Shown piece by piece: positions 1-11,070 of a stretch of DNA of 64,000 nt (positions within the stretch are counted from its first letter, which is position 1; every line of letters starts with the position of its first letter). A program made the position numbers and the translations under genes. The stretch spans positions 7,316,001-7,380,000 of the forward strand of contig JBANAY010000003.1 in NCBI GenBank assembly GCA_037952775.1, given 5' to 3'. This DNA is from Clonostachys chloroleuca. Lineage: Eukaryota; Ascomycota; Sordariomycetes; Hypocreales; Bionectriaceae. The notes beneath the pieces were generated by a model. It saw only the letters and a program-made list of their open reading frames with translations, was not told where the DNA came from and did no database searches.

Positions 1-2374
1 AAGGAATTAAATGTCCCACTTACCAGCCACAACGATGGCGAGGAGTAGCCTGAGGTAGCGCCATTTCATCTCCGGAGTCATAGAGATCAGGCGATGGAGG
101 GTAGCAAAGAATCCTACTCTCTTCCATTTCTCGAAGTCTTCGCTAACCAAGCGCGCATCCATCTGCTTCCTCGTCGTTGTCGAGTATTTGGTCAGTGAGT
201 GGTCCAAGATATTCTTGTCACCAGGTTCGCCGTCGGTGTCATCTGCTGAGTCGGAAGAGCTGGTCTCATCAGGCTCGTCATTGGACTTGACTGACAAGTC
301 CTGGGCCTGGACGAGGCGAGCATAGGCGCCGTCTTGACTCATCAGTGTTTCGTGCGTACCCTGCTCGAGCACCTTTCCCTGCCGCATGACGACGATGTTG
401 TCCGCCGTCCGGATAGTCGCCAGCTTATGCGCTATGGTGATGGTCGTGCGGCCTTGGGACACATTTGAGAGTGCCTTCTGAACAACCTCTTCAGCATGGG
501 GATCTAGTGCACTAGTTGCCTCGTCGAGTAGAAGAATGCGAGGCTCCGAAATAATGCTCCTCGCAATAGCCACTCGTTGCTTCTGGCCGCCTGATAGTAG
601 ACCGCCTCTTTCGCCAATGACAGTATCGTAACCTTCAGGAAGCGCACTGATGAAGTCGTGAGCAAAGGCAACCTTGGCTGCGTTCTGCACTCGGGCCATC
701 TTCTCCTCGCGAGAGTCTGTCTCCCAGGGGGTACCAACCAGCCCATTTATGATATTATCATACACAGATCCGGAGAATAGGACTGGCTCCTGCTGGACTA
801 ATCGAACGTGCTGCCTCAGCCATTGGAGGTTGAGCTTGTCGATGGGCTTGCCGTCGAGCTTAATCGTGCCCGTGCTGGGGCTGTACCATCTCTCCAAGAG
901 ACCAACAATAGTGCTCTTACCGGAACCGCTGGCGCCCACCAGAGCCGTCACTTTCCCTGCCGGAATGTTGAGCGAGAAGTCCTCGAGGACTGGGATGGTC
1001 GGGCGCATGGGATAGCTGAAGGTGACATTCTCGATCTCGACATGCCCTGGCACCCATTGTGGCTTCTCGCCCATCTCGTTGAAAGGGTCGATGGACGAAG
1101 TTCGGTCCATGAGCTGGAATAGCTCCGTGGCGGCCACCGTAGCCTTTGTGAAGTCAACCATGTAGGGTGCGATTGAGGTCAAACTGGAAGAGGCGGTGAT
1201 GACGGACATCAAGACACTGGAATACTGTTAGGTCCCACGGGGTTGACTTTGAAAGGCAATAGGGGCAATTTGACTTACGTGAACACATCACCAGGATGCT
1301 CAACTTCTCCTCGTGCAATCATACGGATGGCTTGCCAGAAGCACAATCCCATCCCTGCATAGATGACAAAGTACTCTGCAGAGAAGAAAGTTCCAATGAT
1401 GGGATTCTTCTTGTGCCCCAGCCTGGCTGACTCTGTGAGATGCTTATTTAGAGCCCCGACTAATCGTCTCCGCAGCCCAAAGGCTTGGATAGTGCGCGCG
1501 CTCGATAGGATACTTTCCGCCAGTGATGCAGCCTGGGCATTGACGGCGAGCACCTTCGTGTCGATGGCCGCGTTCCTGGCGGAGGCAGTGCCCGTGATGA
1601 TAAGAATAGCAGGGGTGATGCAGCTCGTGATGAGAGTCAGCTTCCACTGGGTGGCAAAGGCCAGGGCAAAGGCGGATATGAACGCCGACAAGCCCTGAAC
1701 CAGCAACCCAAGCTTCTCTGAGATCCCGCCCTGAATCAATTTGCCATTCGCGGCAGCCTGCATCGAGATGGAGCCTCCAACCCCAGAGTCGAAATATCCA
1801 ATCTCCTGCCTCAGTCCCGATTTTAGGTATTCGCGGCGGATGTTGCGTGTGATTCCGTAAGCGGCGAGTGTGAAGAGCGAGCTGTACAAGTATGTGACGA
1901 AGAATCGTCCCAGGCCGAGGTAGAAGAAGTAAAGTCTGGTTGATAACTCAGTCAATGTCCAAACTTCAGAAGTTAATAAAAATACTGTAGGTAAACCTAC
2001 GCAAGACGGCTTGACTCTTTACGAAGCTCATCAGGTGAAGCCGCGCCCGTAGTGTAGCCCGTCACAACGGTGATAAACTGGCCAAAGATCAAGTTGACCA
2101 TGGCCACGCCGACACCTGAGGCCATAGCGAAGACCACGCCGGCCGCATGCATTATGTACTCTTTTCGGGATCCATATCGAAAGATTCTCTAATAAATGGT
2201 AGATTGTCAGTGCCAGATCCAGAGTTACTCCACGGGCCACAGCCTGGGCAGAATTGCGCGGCAACGTACAAAGTAGCCTCCCTCACCAAGATTCTGTTGC
2301 TCCGTCTCGACATCCGATCCCGTATCATTTTGAATTTGTTGGACAGCCGTGGGCTTTTCTGATAGAGAGCCCAT
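1..2374 (-). CDS. ABC transporter, MDR/ABCB type, N-terminal half (runs off left edge)
   Basis: This is a full-size multidrug-type ABC exporter of the plasma membrane, cut by the window edge. The start is the ATG at 2374 (MGSLSEKP). Exons lie at about 2374-2270, 2188-2001, 1935-1280 and 1222-26, and the last ends at a GTAAGT donor just before the edge. The first membrane domain is followed by nucleotide-binding domain 1. That domain shows Walker A (GASGSGKST), a Q-loop (VQQEPVLFSG), the signature LLSGGQKQRVAIA, Walker B (ILLLDEATSALD) and an H-loop (IAHKLATIR). An acidic Ser/Asp/Glu-rich linker then leads into the start of the second membrane domain. The seen part is intact, with no stops in the joined exons. 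The substrate cannot be told. The nearest complete gene is a Zn(II)2Cys6 regulator on the same strand, which could control it (inference). Confidence 0.93.
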
Positions 2375-3268
2375 TGTCTCGTTCTGCTGCTCTGTCTGTA
2401 GTAGAGTCGAAATCTTGGCGGCGGTGGTGGTGGTAAGGAGATCTAAGTGGGTGAGGGGTGAAGAACACAAAACTTGGAGCAGAAACGCGAGCAAAGACAC
2501 AAAAGAACCACCCGCTATTCTATCGAATTAAGTTGATGTTTTATGATGCGTAAAACTCGAACTAGATGGGTAACATGGAGTATTTATCAATTCTTTATTC
2601 TGTCCTTTTGTCAAAGATATTGTGATGTGACCCGCAGTTCGGCGTCTCGCAGTTTCGGCGCAGCGAGAGGCCGAACAATGCACGCCGCTTTCGTGTAAGC
2701 AAGTAAGCGATCAACACGAGCTGTCAAAACATCCTGCTTGGTTAAATGCCGGAGTATAAGATTAAGTCGCCTGTGATTACCCCGCTACTACATACCCTGT
2801 CGAAGGAAAGCACAGGATGAGTCAATCTACGTAACGCCGATGACCCATCATGACAGCTCTGGAGAATTGTTGAAAACTAGCTTGAACCGGCTTAACACTG
2901 CATTGATGCATAAATCAAGGGTTTTCATTTTCAATATCTCCTTGAGCATGAGGCAGGGTTCCCCCTTTTCTCGGCCTTTTGCGAATGAGAAACTTATCTA
3001 TGCATACAGGATTTCAAGTACATGGCAGATTTCTGGTATTCGCTCTCGCTCTCCCTTTCTCTCCAATTTTAAAAGTAAAGTTGTGATTGTTGCGGCTATC
3101 ATAAATTGAATTTTAAGAAAGGGGAACATGTACAAATTATGTCTTTTTAGCATAAATGCGAAAAAACTGGCTGGATCAAGCACGCTATTTACCAAAAAGT
3201 GACTGCCGCTTCCTCCCTAGAACTGTGTGCAAAGGAAATAAATGCTTAATGGTCTGCCAAGTACACTT
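2375..3268. other. Intergenic, ABC promoter side and regulator 3' side
   Basis: About 0.9 kb separates the ABC transporter start from the end of the next regulator gene. I see no convincing coding frame on either strand, only moderately AT-rich sequence. Confidence 0.5.
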
Positions 3269-5989
3269 TTATATATCGGGCTGGTTACTGTCCAACAGTC
3301 CCATCATCTGTTGGCTCCAAGAAAACCAATTCGCTAACTGCGGATTCGGCTCAACCTCCTGATGTGCCCCTGAAGTGTTCATCGGCATATCCAAAAAGGA
3401 CATGGTTGGCAAGGCGGTAAAGTCCTGCGTCATGTCCTGGTGCATGGGCTGGTATCCGAGCGAGCTGAGGTAGGCGTCCATCTCCGTGCGCAACTCGGCG
3501 CTGTTCACTTGCGAAGGTGTCAGTGAAGCCTTCAGCTCTGAGTAGCGACTGGCAACGGTGTGGAGGACCTGGAATAGGCGATGGTGGTTGTCTTTGAAGT
3601 TGGAAAACGTGCTAGCCACTTCCATCGACTGGACGAAGTCGCCCATGCGGTTCAGGTCCTCCTCATTTCCTGTTTCGATGACGTGGCAGAAGAGCACGAC
3701 AAAGGATATAAACGGAAGGAAGTTCAAAACCCTACAAGATGGTAAGTCATGGACACGGCGTAAGGCGCCCAACGGCAATGGAACCAGACGTACCAGTTCA
3801 CTTGTGCAGATACGAAAGGAGTACCTCGCTCCTTGAGCAGCGGCACGAATCTGTGATGTATCTCGATGACACTGCGAGCAGATGCGATGCACTCCTCAGT
3901 GAAGGTCTTCGAAGGACCTGTAGTGGGAGGGGGCGCCGCACGCTGGATGAGAGTGAGGATGGACAAGCAGTGGATTTCATCTGAATGATAGATGAACTCA
4001 ACCAATTGTTTCATCTTCAGAGCCATCACGGGGTCCGATTGATTGATGGGAATGGCTTCCTAATGACAGACGTAGAAACTGTTAGCAAACTTTCTTGCTA
4101 GTAAAACAACAAAGTGACTGATCTTCGCCTTACCCTGACTTGCCGATGTGTTTCACGTATATCTTGCAACTCCTTGGTCAGCTCTGCCACCTTTTGCTGC
4201 CGCATATTGGCGGGTAGATGAAGAGCCTCTGCCGAGTACAGGTCCTCATAGACTCTACCAGATAACCGGGCAGTTCTAACCATGTTCCGGTAGGCATTCA
4301 TCCCCGAATTCAGCGGGAATTTTGGCCCCCCTGGTAGTGGCACAGTGATGTCAGAATTCGGGATAGTTGACGACCGACCTAGTCCGAGAGTGAAGCTTCT
4401 CTCGAGGAAGTAGATGGCCCAGAATAGCAATCCTGCCTTGTTGGGCGAATCACTGCCTTTATCAGCGCCTTTTTGCCGGGTGTGATAACCCAGAGAGTAT
4501 GCGGCTTGGTATGCGGCTGTGATTAAAGTACATGATACTAGAGGCTTGAATGACTCCATGGCAAAAACAGCCTTGATTCAATGTTAGAATGGCGAGATCA
4601 AGAAGATACACAAGTGAGCGTGGAGAATACGAACACCCAGAATTAATGCAAACGTCATGTCAAAGCTGGGTTTGATATATAGGGACAGCCGCGCCAGGGC
4701 GTTTGTGAGGTTCTCGGCGCATATTGCTTTATTCTCTTCTTGATCATCATGTTGACCGAACAGGACTGTGTCATATTTAATATTAGCCAAGAAGTAGCTC
4801 ATTGGAATGAATTAGAGGCACTTGCAATAGAGAATTGCGTTGAGTATGATTAACTCCGCATCAGAGTAATCTTGCGAAAAGTACACTTTTAGACACATGT
4901 CTGAGATGCTTGGTACGTCAATGACAGAGGAGAGATGATAAATAATGATCTTCGCTCGGTCTATATGAAACGATTAGGGATCAAAGATTGGCTTGGATGC
5001 TGAATATAGTGCGCATGTACCTTCTGTGCTCTTGATGACAGCCACGGAAGCTTCGATCGGTGGCATTTTGGGACGCACGCGAACAGGCGTTGGCGCATCT
5101 GTAGCGGAGAAGGCCATGTCTAGCGAGCCCTGCTGTTTGTGAAGGACATCGACAATATGGCCAAGGGCATCCTGGAGCTCCAGGGAGTCAAAGACGTGTC
5201 CTTGATCTCGGTCAGAGCCGACTACCTTCTTCAGGAACGCGACGGCGAAGTCAGATTGGGCAGAGAATGAAGATGGCCCTTCAGTGACGGGAATCGAGTT
5301 GCCTTCCTGCTGCTCCTGCGCGGGGGCAGATGATACAGTGCCTTGTGCTTTAGGTTGTTCAAGGTTTGCTCTCGGAGCTACCGGAGGAGATGAGGTGCCG
5401 AAGCCACTGCTAATACTAACTCCAGGAGAAGGGTCCGATTCGTTGAGAGGGGAGGCAGATGACGCTGCTCTAGTTCCGGGTCTGTTCTCAGCAACGAGAT
5501 TCTCGACTAGACGGCCCATCCTTTCCAACCGCCGGTCGAGAGAATCAAGCTTGCCATCACTATCCGCTCCAGGTTGGTCAGTCGAGCCCCAGAGAATGAG
5601 GGTAGGCAGACAGAAAACTGATCTGGGAGACACTCACTTCTGGCCAGAGGACCCGGCAGCTCGGGCACGCCTGGCTCTCGGAACTCGGGGCGACGTTGTG
5701 CATTTTACATTATGCTTCTTGCAATTTGCGCATGGGCTTGTCTTGTCACAGCGAACCTGAGATCCCAGTGTTGGTTTTGCAGCACCTAAGGAGCAACAGA
5801 CGGTCAACTTACCTTGCGAGCTCGGCATTGATCACACTAGAAGATCCATTAGCAGCCACTAGGGATTAAGGCACCTCTGAGTACGCTGGTATTGGCGTTG
5901 GCGCACACGGTACCTACAGCCTTGATACTGATGGGCGCGGCCACTGGCGCACGCTCGGAGCCTCCATCTGATGTCGAGGTGTCTGCCAT
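3269..5989 (-). CDS. Zn(II)2Cys6 fungal transcription factor
   Basis: This is a nuclear DNA-binding regulator. I place the start at the ATG at 5989 (MADTSTSDGG). A 24-codon first exon (5989-5918) joins a 24-nt exon (5836-5813) and then an exon starting at 5756. Joined, they give a perfect C-X2-C-X6-C-X5-C-X2-C-X6-C cluster (CDQCRARKVRC, then CANCKKHNVKC). A short coiled coil follows (LDSLDRRLERMGRLVENLV, about 5550-5495), then a disordered Ser/Pro/Gln linker. The fungal-specific middle homology region comes next (YFSQDYSDAELIILNA, LILG|AVFAMESFKPLVS, AYSLGYH). The C-terminus lies at 3269. At least seven introns are needed; one donor is a GTTCGT and one looks like a GC donor. All joined exons stay open, so it looks functional. 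Target genes are unknown; the adjacent ABC exporter is a candidate by position only. Confidence 0.85.
5813..5836 (-). other. 24-nt micro-exon encoding half a zinc cluster
   Basis: This exon of the regulator encodes only CDQCRARK. It is bounded by a TTCTAG acceptor and a GTAAGT donor. Without it the DNA-binding domain loses two of its six zinc-ligand cysteines, so the exon is required for a working zinc cluster. Confidence 0.75.
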
Positions 5990-6830
5990 GAATGCAGTTC
6001 GGGGAGGTATGATTGGTAAAGACCGAAAGTGCGCACCGCACGGCAAGGAAAGAAGAAGGCGAAAAATACGATAAGCACGGGGGAGGGAATTGCGGTCGCT
6101 ATTTCGAGGAGAGGAGGGAGAAATGTGCCTCCGCACTCTCGCACTTTCGGCATCTTCGGGGTTATGATCCTCCCGAGTTCGCCAGCCAATTGGACCGGAG
6201 AGACGAAGCGCTGTGGGTCGGACGCTCCCAGCTTTGTTTATGTCTGACACCGACACTGCAAAGATGAGATTAGATTACTCATATCATTGTGATCGTAAAA
6301 GATCGGTGTGCCTAATCAAAACAAGTTTCGGTATTTGATGGTATTTGTCGCACCCGACCATTGATGGAAAAGGTGCTCGCTGTGAAATGCCCTGTGAAAT
6401 ACCGCAGGTACCCACTGTCCGCTAATTTATAGGTGGCCACCTGCTGGCCAGTCTCCTGAAAATACTGGAAGTACAATCGCCCTCCTCGTCGATCTGATAA
6501 GATGGTTGGCACGAACAGGCTGTTTATGAAGTAAATAGCATTGCCACGATGAGACAAATTACCCCAAATTAACACAGCAATAGAACATAACCAGATAGTG
6601 ATGTTTCGTGAAAGTGTACATCTGCTGACAGGTCCTCCAAGTATCCACCGAGCACAATCAGGCAGCAGTGCTCACAGGTACAAAACCCAGTCTCACAGCT
6701 TCAGCAGTGGCCTCGGTGGCCATATTTAAGAGCACTCAATCGTCTGGATTTTCTTTTCTAAGCCCCAACGCCCCAAAACTCCTGAATAGCAAAACAAACA
6801 CTGTCAGACACATACTTTCTCCCGCAGCCA

Positions 6831-7111
6831 TGCCTACTTTTACGTTCTCTCCCACGGCAGAAGTCACTCCGTCTATCCTCTCGGCTTCCTCTACCCATGC
6901 CAAAGTGTGCATCAAGCCCATGGACGCATATGTCGACGCCACTATAAAGCCATCTTCACCAGAGTCTTCTTCCGGGAGTTGGATCGCAACCGTCGACGAT
7001 CTCCCGCAAAGCAAATCGAACCAATGTCAACAGGACCGGAGGGCAGTTCTACACTTCACCAAGGGGGAGCTTGGGAAGTATTTGGGGTCGGTGGATCTTG
7101 GTCCCGTTTGA
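6831..7111 (+). CDS. Possible small protein, 93 aa, unknown function
   Basis: This is an intronless frame starting MPTFTFSPTA and ending in GELGKYLGSVDLGPV. The context ccgcagccATGcc is a reasonable fungal start. A TATTTAAG box lies about 105 bp upstream (about 6723-6730). The product is Ser/Thr/Pro-rich in its first two thirds, with a more ordered C-terminus. The frame stays open upstream to 6668, but that part looks non-coding. I do not recognise a family. It could be a real small cytosolic protein or a chance frame. Confidence 0.4.
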
Positions 7112-7378
7112 ATGCTTACTTACCGGTTCTTTGATAAAAGTTCATCTCACAGAGAAAAGAATGTTTAGTCGTTCTTTCTGAGAAAATACCGATATTGTGA
7201 ACCGTCATTTAGCAATGGCAAGGACAGTAGAATGATGGTACTTATTCATACAATACGCAACTATCTAAACCAGTGACAATAATCTTATTCATGCGTGGGA
7301 CCCTCCCACACAGTGTCAGCTCTTCGTGCCAGGATAGTCTCGCGACTCTTTGGCAGGGTTTGGTGACAATTTTGATCT

Positions 7379-8446
7379 TCATTCGGACGATGCGTTGAAC
7401 GTGCCGGCTGGCTGCCCACTTTCCGAGCTCAGGAGCGGTCTTCTCGCTGGATCCTCATGCTCCTCGCTGTTATCAGAGTTTGCCAAGTGGTAGGTCAAGA
7501 CCTTGATGAGGACTAAGACAATGATAGCCTCGGCGCATTGTACCAAGATAACCCCTACGATACCCCAAACGGTGATAAATTTGAAGAGTACGCGACTACT
7601 CAAGAGCCTGCCAGCGCCGAACATAACGAACGGTGAGAGGAAAGCATAGATGTAACGGAGAAGCAACACAATAGCCACGGCGAGGAGTGGTCCGCGGGAT
7701 GTCTGGCCATGGTGTCAGCTTATCTCTATTCCAGAGATGAGGGGAAATTCGAACTTACCCTTTTCCTTGTCCTGACCAGAACGACTATAGTTATGACCAG
7801 ATATATCAAATAGATGATGAGTGAAAGAGCCAAAACCACGGTGTCAGTGGCAGTCCAATCTCTCATTCCCAATGGTCCATCGTTTGGCAAGATGAATATA
7901 ATTAAAACAGCATTGATGATGGTGAGAGCCACAGGGAGACCAAGGCCTTTGATCAATCGATTGGAAACGTTTTGGGGAGAGTCTGAGCTGGACGAGGCAT
8001 CGGCAGCTGGTCTGTGGACGAAATCTACGAGGTGTATGAGGAAGCTTATGACCAGAAAGGTAACAATAGAATTCAAAACACCAGTGACAGCACTGATATA
8101 CTTGATGGCTTGGAGTCGTGGGCTTGGCTGATGTGCAAACTCATTTGGCGAGATCAATACCCATGGAACAATACCTAGGACCAGGAGACTAGAGCCACGT
8201 GGATCATCTCAGCGACTTGAAAAATAGACGCAAGGAGAGAGTGGAGGAGAGGGATACTCACAGAGAAGTCGACAACGCGGTCGCTCTCGGGCGAACCTTT
8301 ATCTCTGCAGCGGCAGCAGCATGACGGGGGAGGTCTCTAAAGGCAAAGTAGACGCCGACGAGAGAGATGACAATGGCACTACACAACAGGACTAGGTCGA
8401 CTACCTGTAGGGTATCGAATGGATAGATATCTGGATCGTCATCCAT
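7379..8446 (-). CDS. Seven-transmembrane protein of unknown function
   Basis: Three exons (8446-8262, 8188-7759, 7702-7379) join in frame into about 312 residues, starting MDDDPDIYPFDTLQ. Seven hydrophobic segments can be seen: VVDLVLLCSAIVISLVG, LLLVLGIVPWVLI, YISAVTGVLNSIVTFLVIS, LTIINAVLIIFIL, VVLALSLIIYLIYLVITIV, AIVLLLRYIYAFLSPFV and VWGIVGVILVQCAEAIIVL. A Ser/Asp loop lies between helices 3 and 4. The C-terminal tail is acidic, with dibasic and Ser-rich motifs. The 3'-end of exon 1 splices within the second helix, and the join restores a continuous hydrophobic run. The topology resembles a fungal GPCR-like or other seven-helix membrane protein, but I recognise no signature of a named family. 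Confidence 0.75.
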
Positions 8447-9267
8447 GGTGATGGAGGGTAGCAGACCGATAGCTGTGCTTGTAGTGCGGGATGGACTTCG
8501 ACAGCGGCGATGCTCTATTTGGAGGGGCAGGGTGAGGAAGCGTTGCGCCAGAAGTAACTTATGAAGTGTGGAATAGTCCAGGTATTTAAGGCCAACAAGT
8601 CTACGAGATTTGAGCGAGGGATATACAGGGATTAACTGATGATATGCTCACCCCCCATCAGCAGACCTTTGAACTGGCTGTGCCGCACGTCACCAATCCT
8701 TGCCGAGAAAGATCTTCAAGGGCTCGACCCAGAGCCGGCTAAAAACTATGAACATGACAGCTAGGCAACCGTAGCTTCCAGGTTCCTCTGAATGCACCAG
8801 ATGCAAGCTGACCAATTTGCCTGTTAAATTGCCATTTTAACATGATTCGCCGGATCACCTTTGATGACCAAGTGAGCTTGGTCGCCAAGCTCAGGGTGCC
8901 ACTGGTTTACGCTATACCTTTTGGCCACCGGGCTGCAAGCGTTGCAAGCATTACGAATGTGGAAGTCGCCGGCGAGAATTTTCTCGGATGAGTTTGATAT
9001 CATTTCAACGGCTATGAGTTATAGATAGTTACGAATGCGGAATAGGTCTCATATAGGTACCAGTGCCTGTCATTCGTTCTTACAGCACGGGGTAGGATAA
9101 TGTGATAGGCGCTCTATGTATATCTTGATGAATCATAACCCGTCTGAGATGCAAGTTGCGAGCTTTCAGCCGTGAAATGGCCACGTTTTTGAACAGAGTT
9201 TAGTTTTTCATAATAGTCGGGTATATATAGGCAATGGCCGTGTATGTAATTATCTTCATACAGCGTT
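8447..9267. other. Intergenic, nothing recognised
   Basis: About 0.8 kb upstream of the seven-helix gene. No open frame with coding character and no repeat structure was seen. Confidence 0.5.
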
Positions 9268-10245
9268 CTAAATGTTGGATCTTGTAGCATTAGAAACAGA
9301 ACGGAAGGCCTCTACAGCCAGAGCCAAGTCCAGAACTGCAGACCCAACGCTCTCATACAGAGTAATCTCGTCTTGTGATTCCCGCCCAGAGACTGAGCCG
9401 GAAAGCAAGTCTCCCACTAAGCCCTTGACTTTGCCCTTTTCTATCAGACCCTTGTCGAAGGGCTGTAGAATGTCTCCAGCTGCGGCCCATAAACCATCCA
9501 CGTGCTCTGTGAAGATGCAGCTAGCCCGTGTAACAGTATCGAAGTCAATTTCTTGCATTTCCGGAGTATATGAGCCAATAGCGTTGACATGAGTACCTGG
9601 CCTGAGCGCGCTTCCCTTGAAGACGGGCTTCCTAGACGTAGTGCAGGTGCACACAATGTCTGCCTCCGACACGGCTGCCTCAGCGGATGGCGCGACTTTG
9701 CTTTCGACAGAGAATCCATCCACTTCTTTGAGAAAGCCAATAAACTTCTCGGCCCTCGCGGGGTCCAAATCGTAAACGCTGACTTCGCCGATATCACGAA
9801 TTGCACAGATGGCAAGGACCTGGTCGAAAGCTTGCACGCCTGAGCCAATGATTGCTAGACATGAGGAGTCGGTTCTCGACAAGAGCTCAGTCGCCACGGC
9901 AGCGCTGGCTGCTGTTTTGATGGCCGTGAGAGCATTGGCCTCGACCACGGCCTCAAGCTGACCCGTCTGGTCCGAGTAAAAACTGATGGTCGAGATCGTG
10001 GCTGGCAGGCCGTTGTTGAGGTTTGCCGAAAAGTCGGAGGAGAACTTGGAGCCGAAAAAGCCTTTTGTTGGATACTTTCCTGTAAGCTACTGGCCTTGGT
10101 CGCCGGACTCAGTGGCGGCCATCACAAGCCGTGGTCCTGTAGAGATGCCATCCTCATTGCATTCTAAGTACGCGTGACGGATGATAGGAAGACAGGACTT
10201 CACAGTGATGGCGTCCTTCACGGCAGTCTCGGTGATGTGTAGCAT
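9268..10245 (-). pseudogene. Ornithine cyclodeaminase/mu-crystallin family gene with in-frame TAG
   Basis: Reading from the ATG at 10245 (MLHITETAVKDAIT), one frame without introns covers the whole family length of about 325 residues. It contains the substrate-side N-terminus, the Rossmann motif AIIGSGVQAFDQ, the family block CTCTTSRKPVFKG and the C-terminal DEITLYESVGSAVLDLA. The frame is interrupted once by a TAG at 10087-10089, after GDQGQ and before LTGKYPTKGFFGSKF. The flanks continue seamlessly, so this is a nonsense change, not an intron. Family members reduce or deaminate amino acids or imines with NAD(P). If the stop is real, only the first 52 residues are made. A downstream start at 9948 would give a Rossmann-only product. 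Confidence 0.8.
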
Positions 10246-11070
10246 CCTAGTTAGAAGCCGAGGAAGACTGATCAGTAATGAGATCACGTCAATGCTGTTT
10301 CAAAACCTTTATTGTGAAAATTCAACATCTACTGGGAGGTTTAACATTTATGACCTTAGAGAAAGTATCGGGTCTTTTCCCGAGCATGGATGAGCGTTTC
10401 ATCATGGCCCGGGGATAACTCAACCCAAGATCAGGGGAGATACGGATCCATTCCCGGTTGTTGAACATAAAAATGACCTACGTCTAGAAGCGAATAGAGG
10501 ATAAGGAGCATGTCGCTAGATATGCATTAGCTTTGTCAAGATTTCCGATTCGAACTAGAGCGAAGTTAGACATTACGAATAGTGCGAAAAGAACACCGCG
10601 GAAAATTCATTAACTCATGTTAGCGATTATTGAAGTATTATTAGGAGGTAGAAGGCGGGCCTGATAGAGGGGCGGTAGAGCTTTCAGTAATAAAGGGTTC
10701 AAGCCTTGAGAGGATAGGTGATGGGCTTTTCTATTGTATGTGAGCTCACTATAGGCTATAGACAAGTTCAATCGCTTCTTCATCTTTACTCTTTTATATC
10801 TCCTCATTATAGAGTAGGTAGATAAAAATATGTTTAGCTTATTCATAGTAAAACTTATTTATCCAATCGAAGCATCCCCTGTTTCAACAAGGGACGGGTC
10901 AAACATTCGGTGTATTAAAGTAAACAGATTAGTGGTTCCTGCTTAGGGGCACGACTATGTAGCTAATAACAGTTTAAACAGCATGGTATTCATAGTAGCT
11001 AACGTAATATATGATATAATGAATTTCGATGCCACAGTCTTATAGTCAAGCCCCTTATTCTTGTCCTAGA
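10246..11070. other. Intergenic, nothing recognised
   Basis: AT-rich 0.8 kb between two damaged genes. Short frames here have low-complexity translations and were not accepted. Confidence 0.5.

Noticed and set aside
10610..10846. Minus-strand frame in AT-rich DNA
   Set aside because: Low-complexity Lys/Leu/Ser translation typical of AT-rich non-coding DNA.
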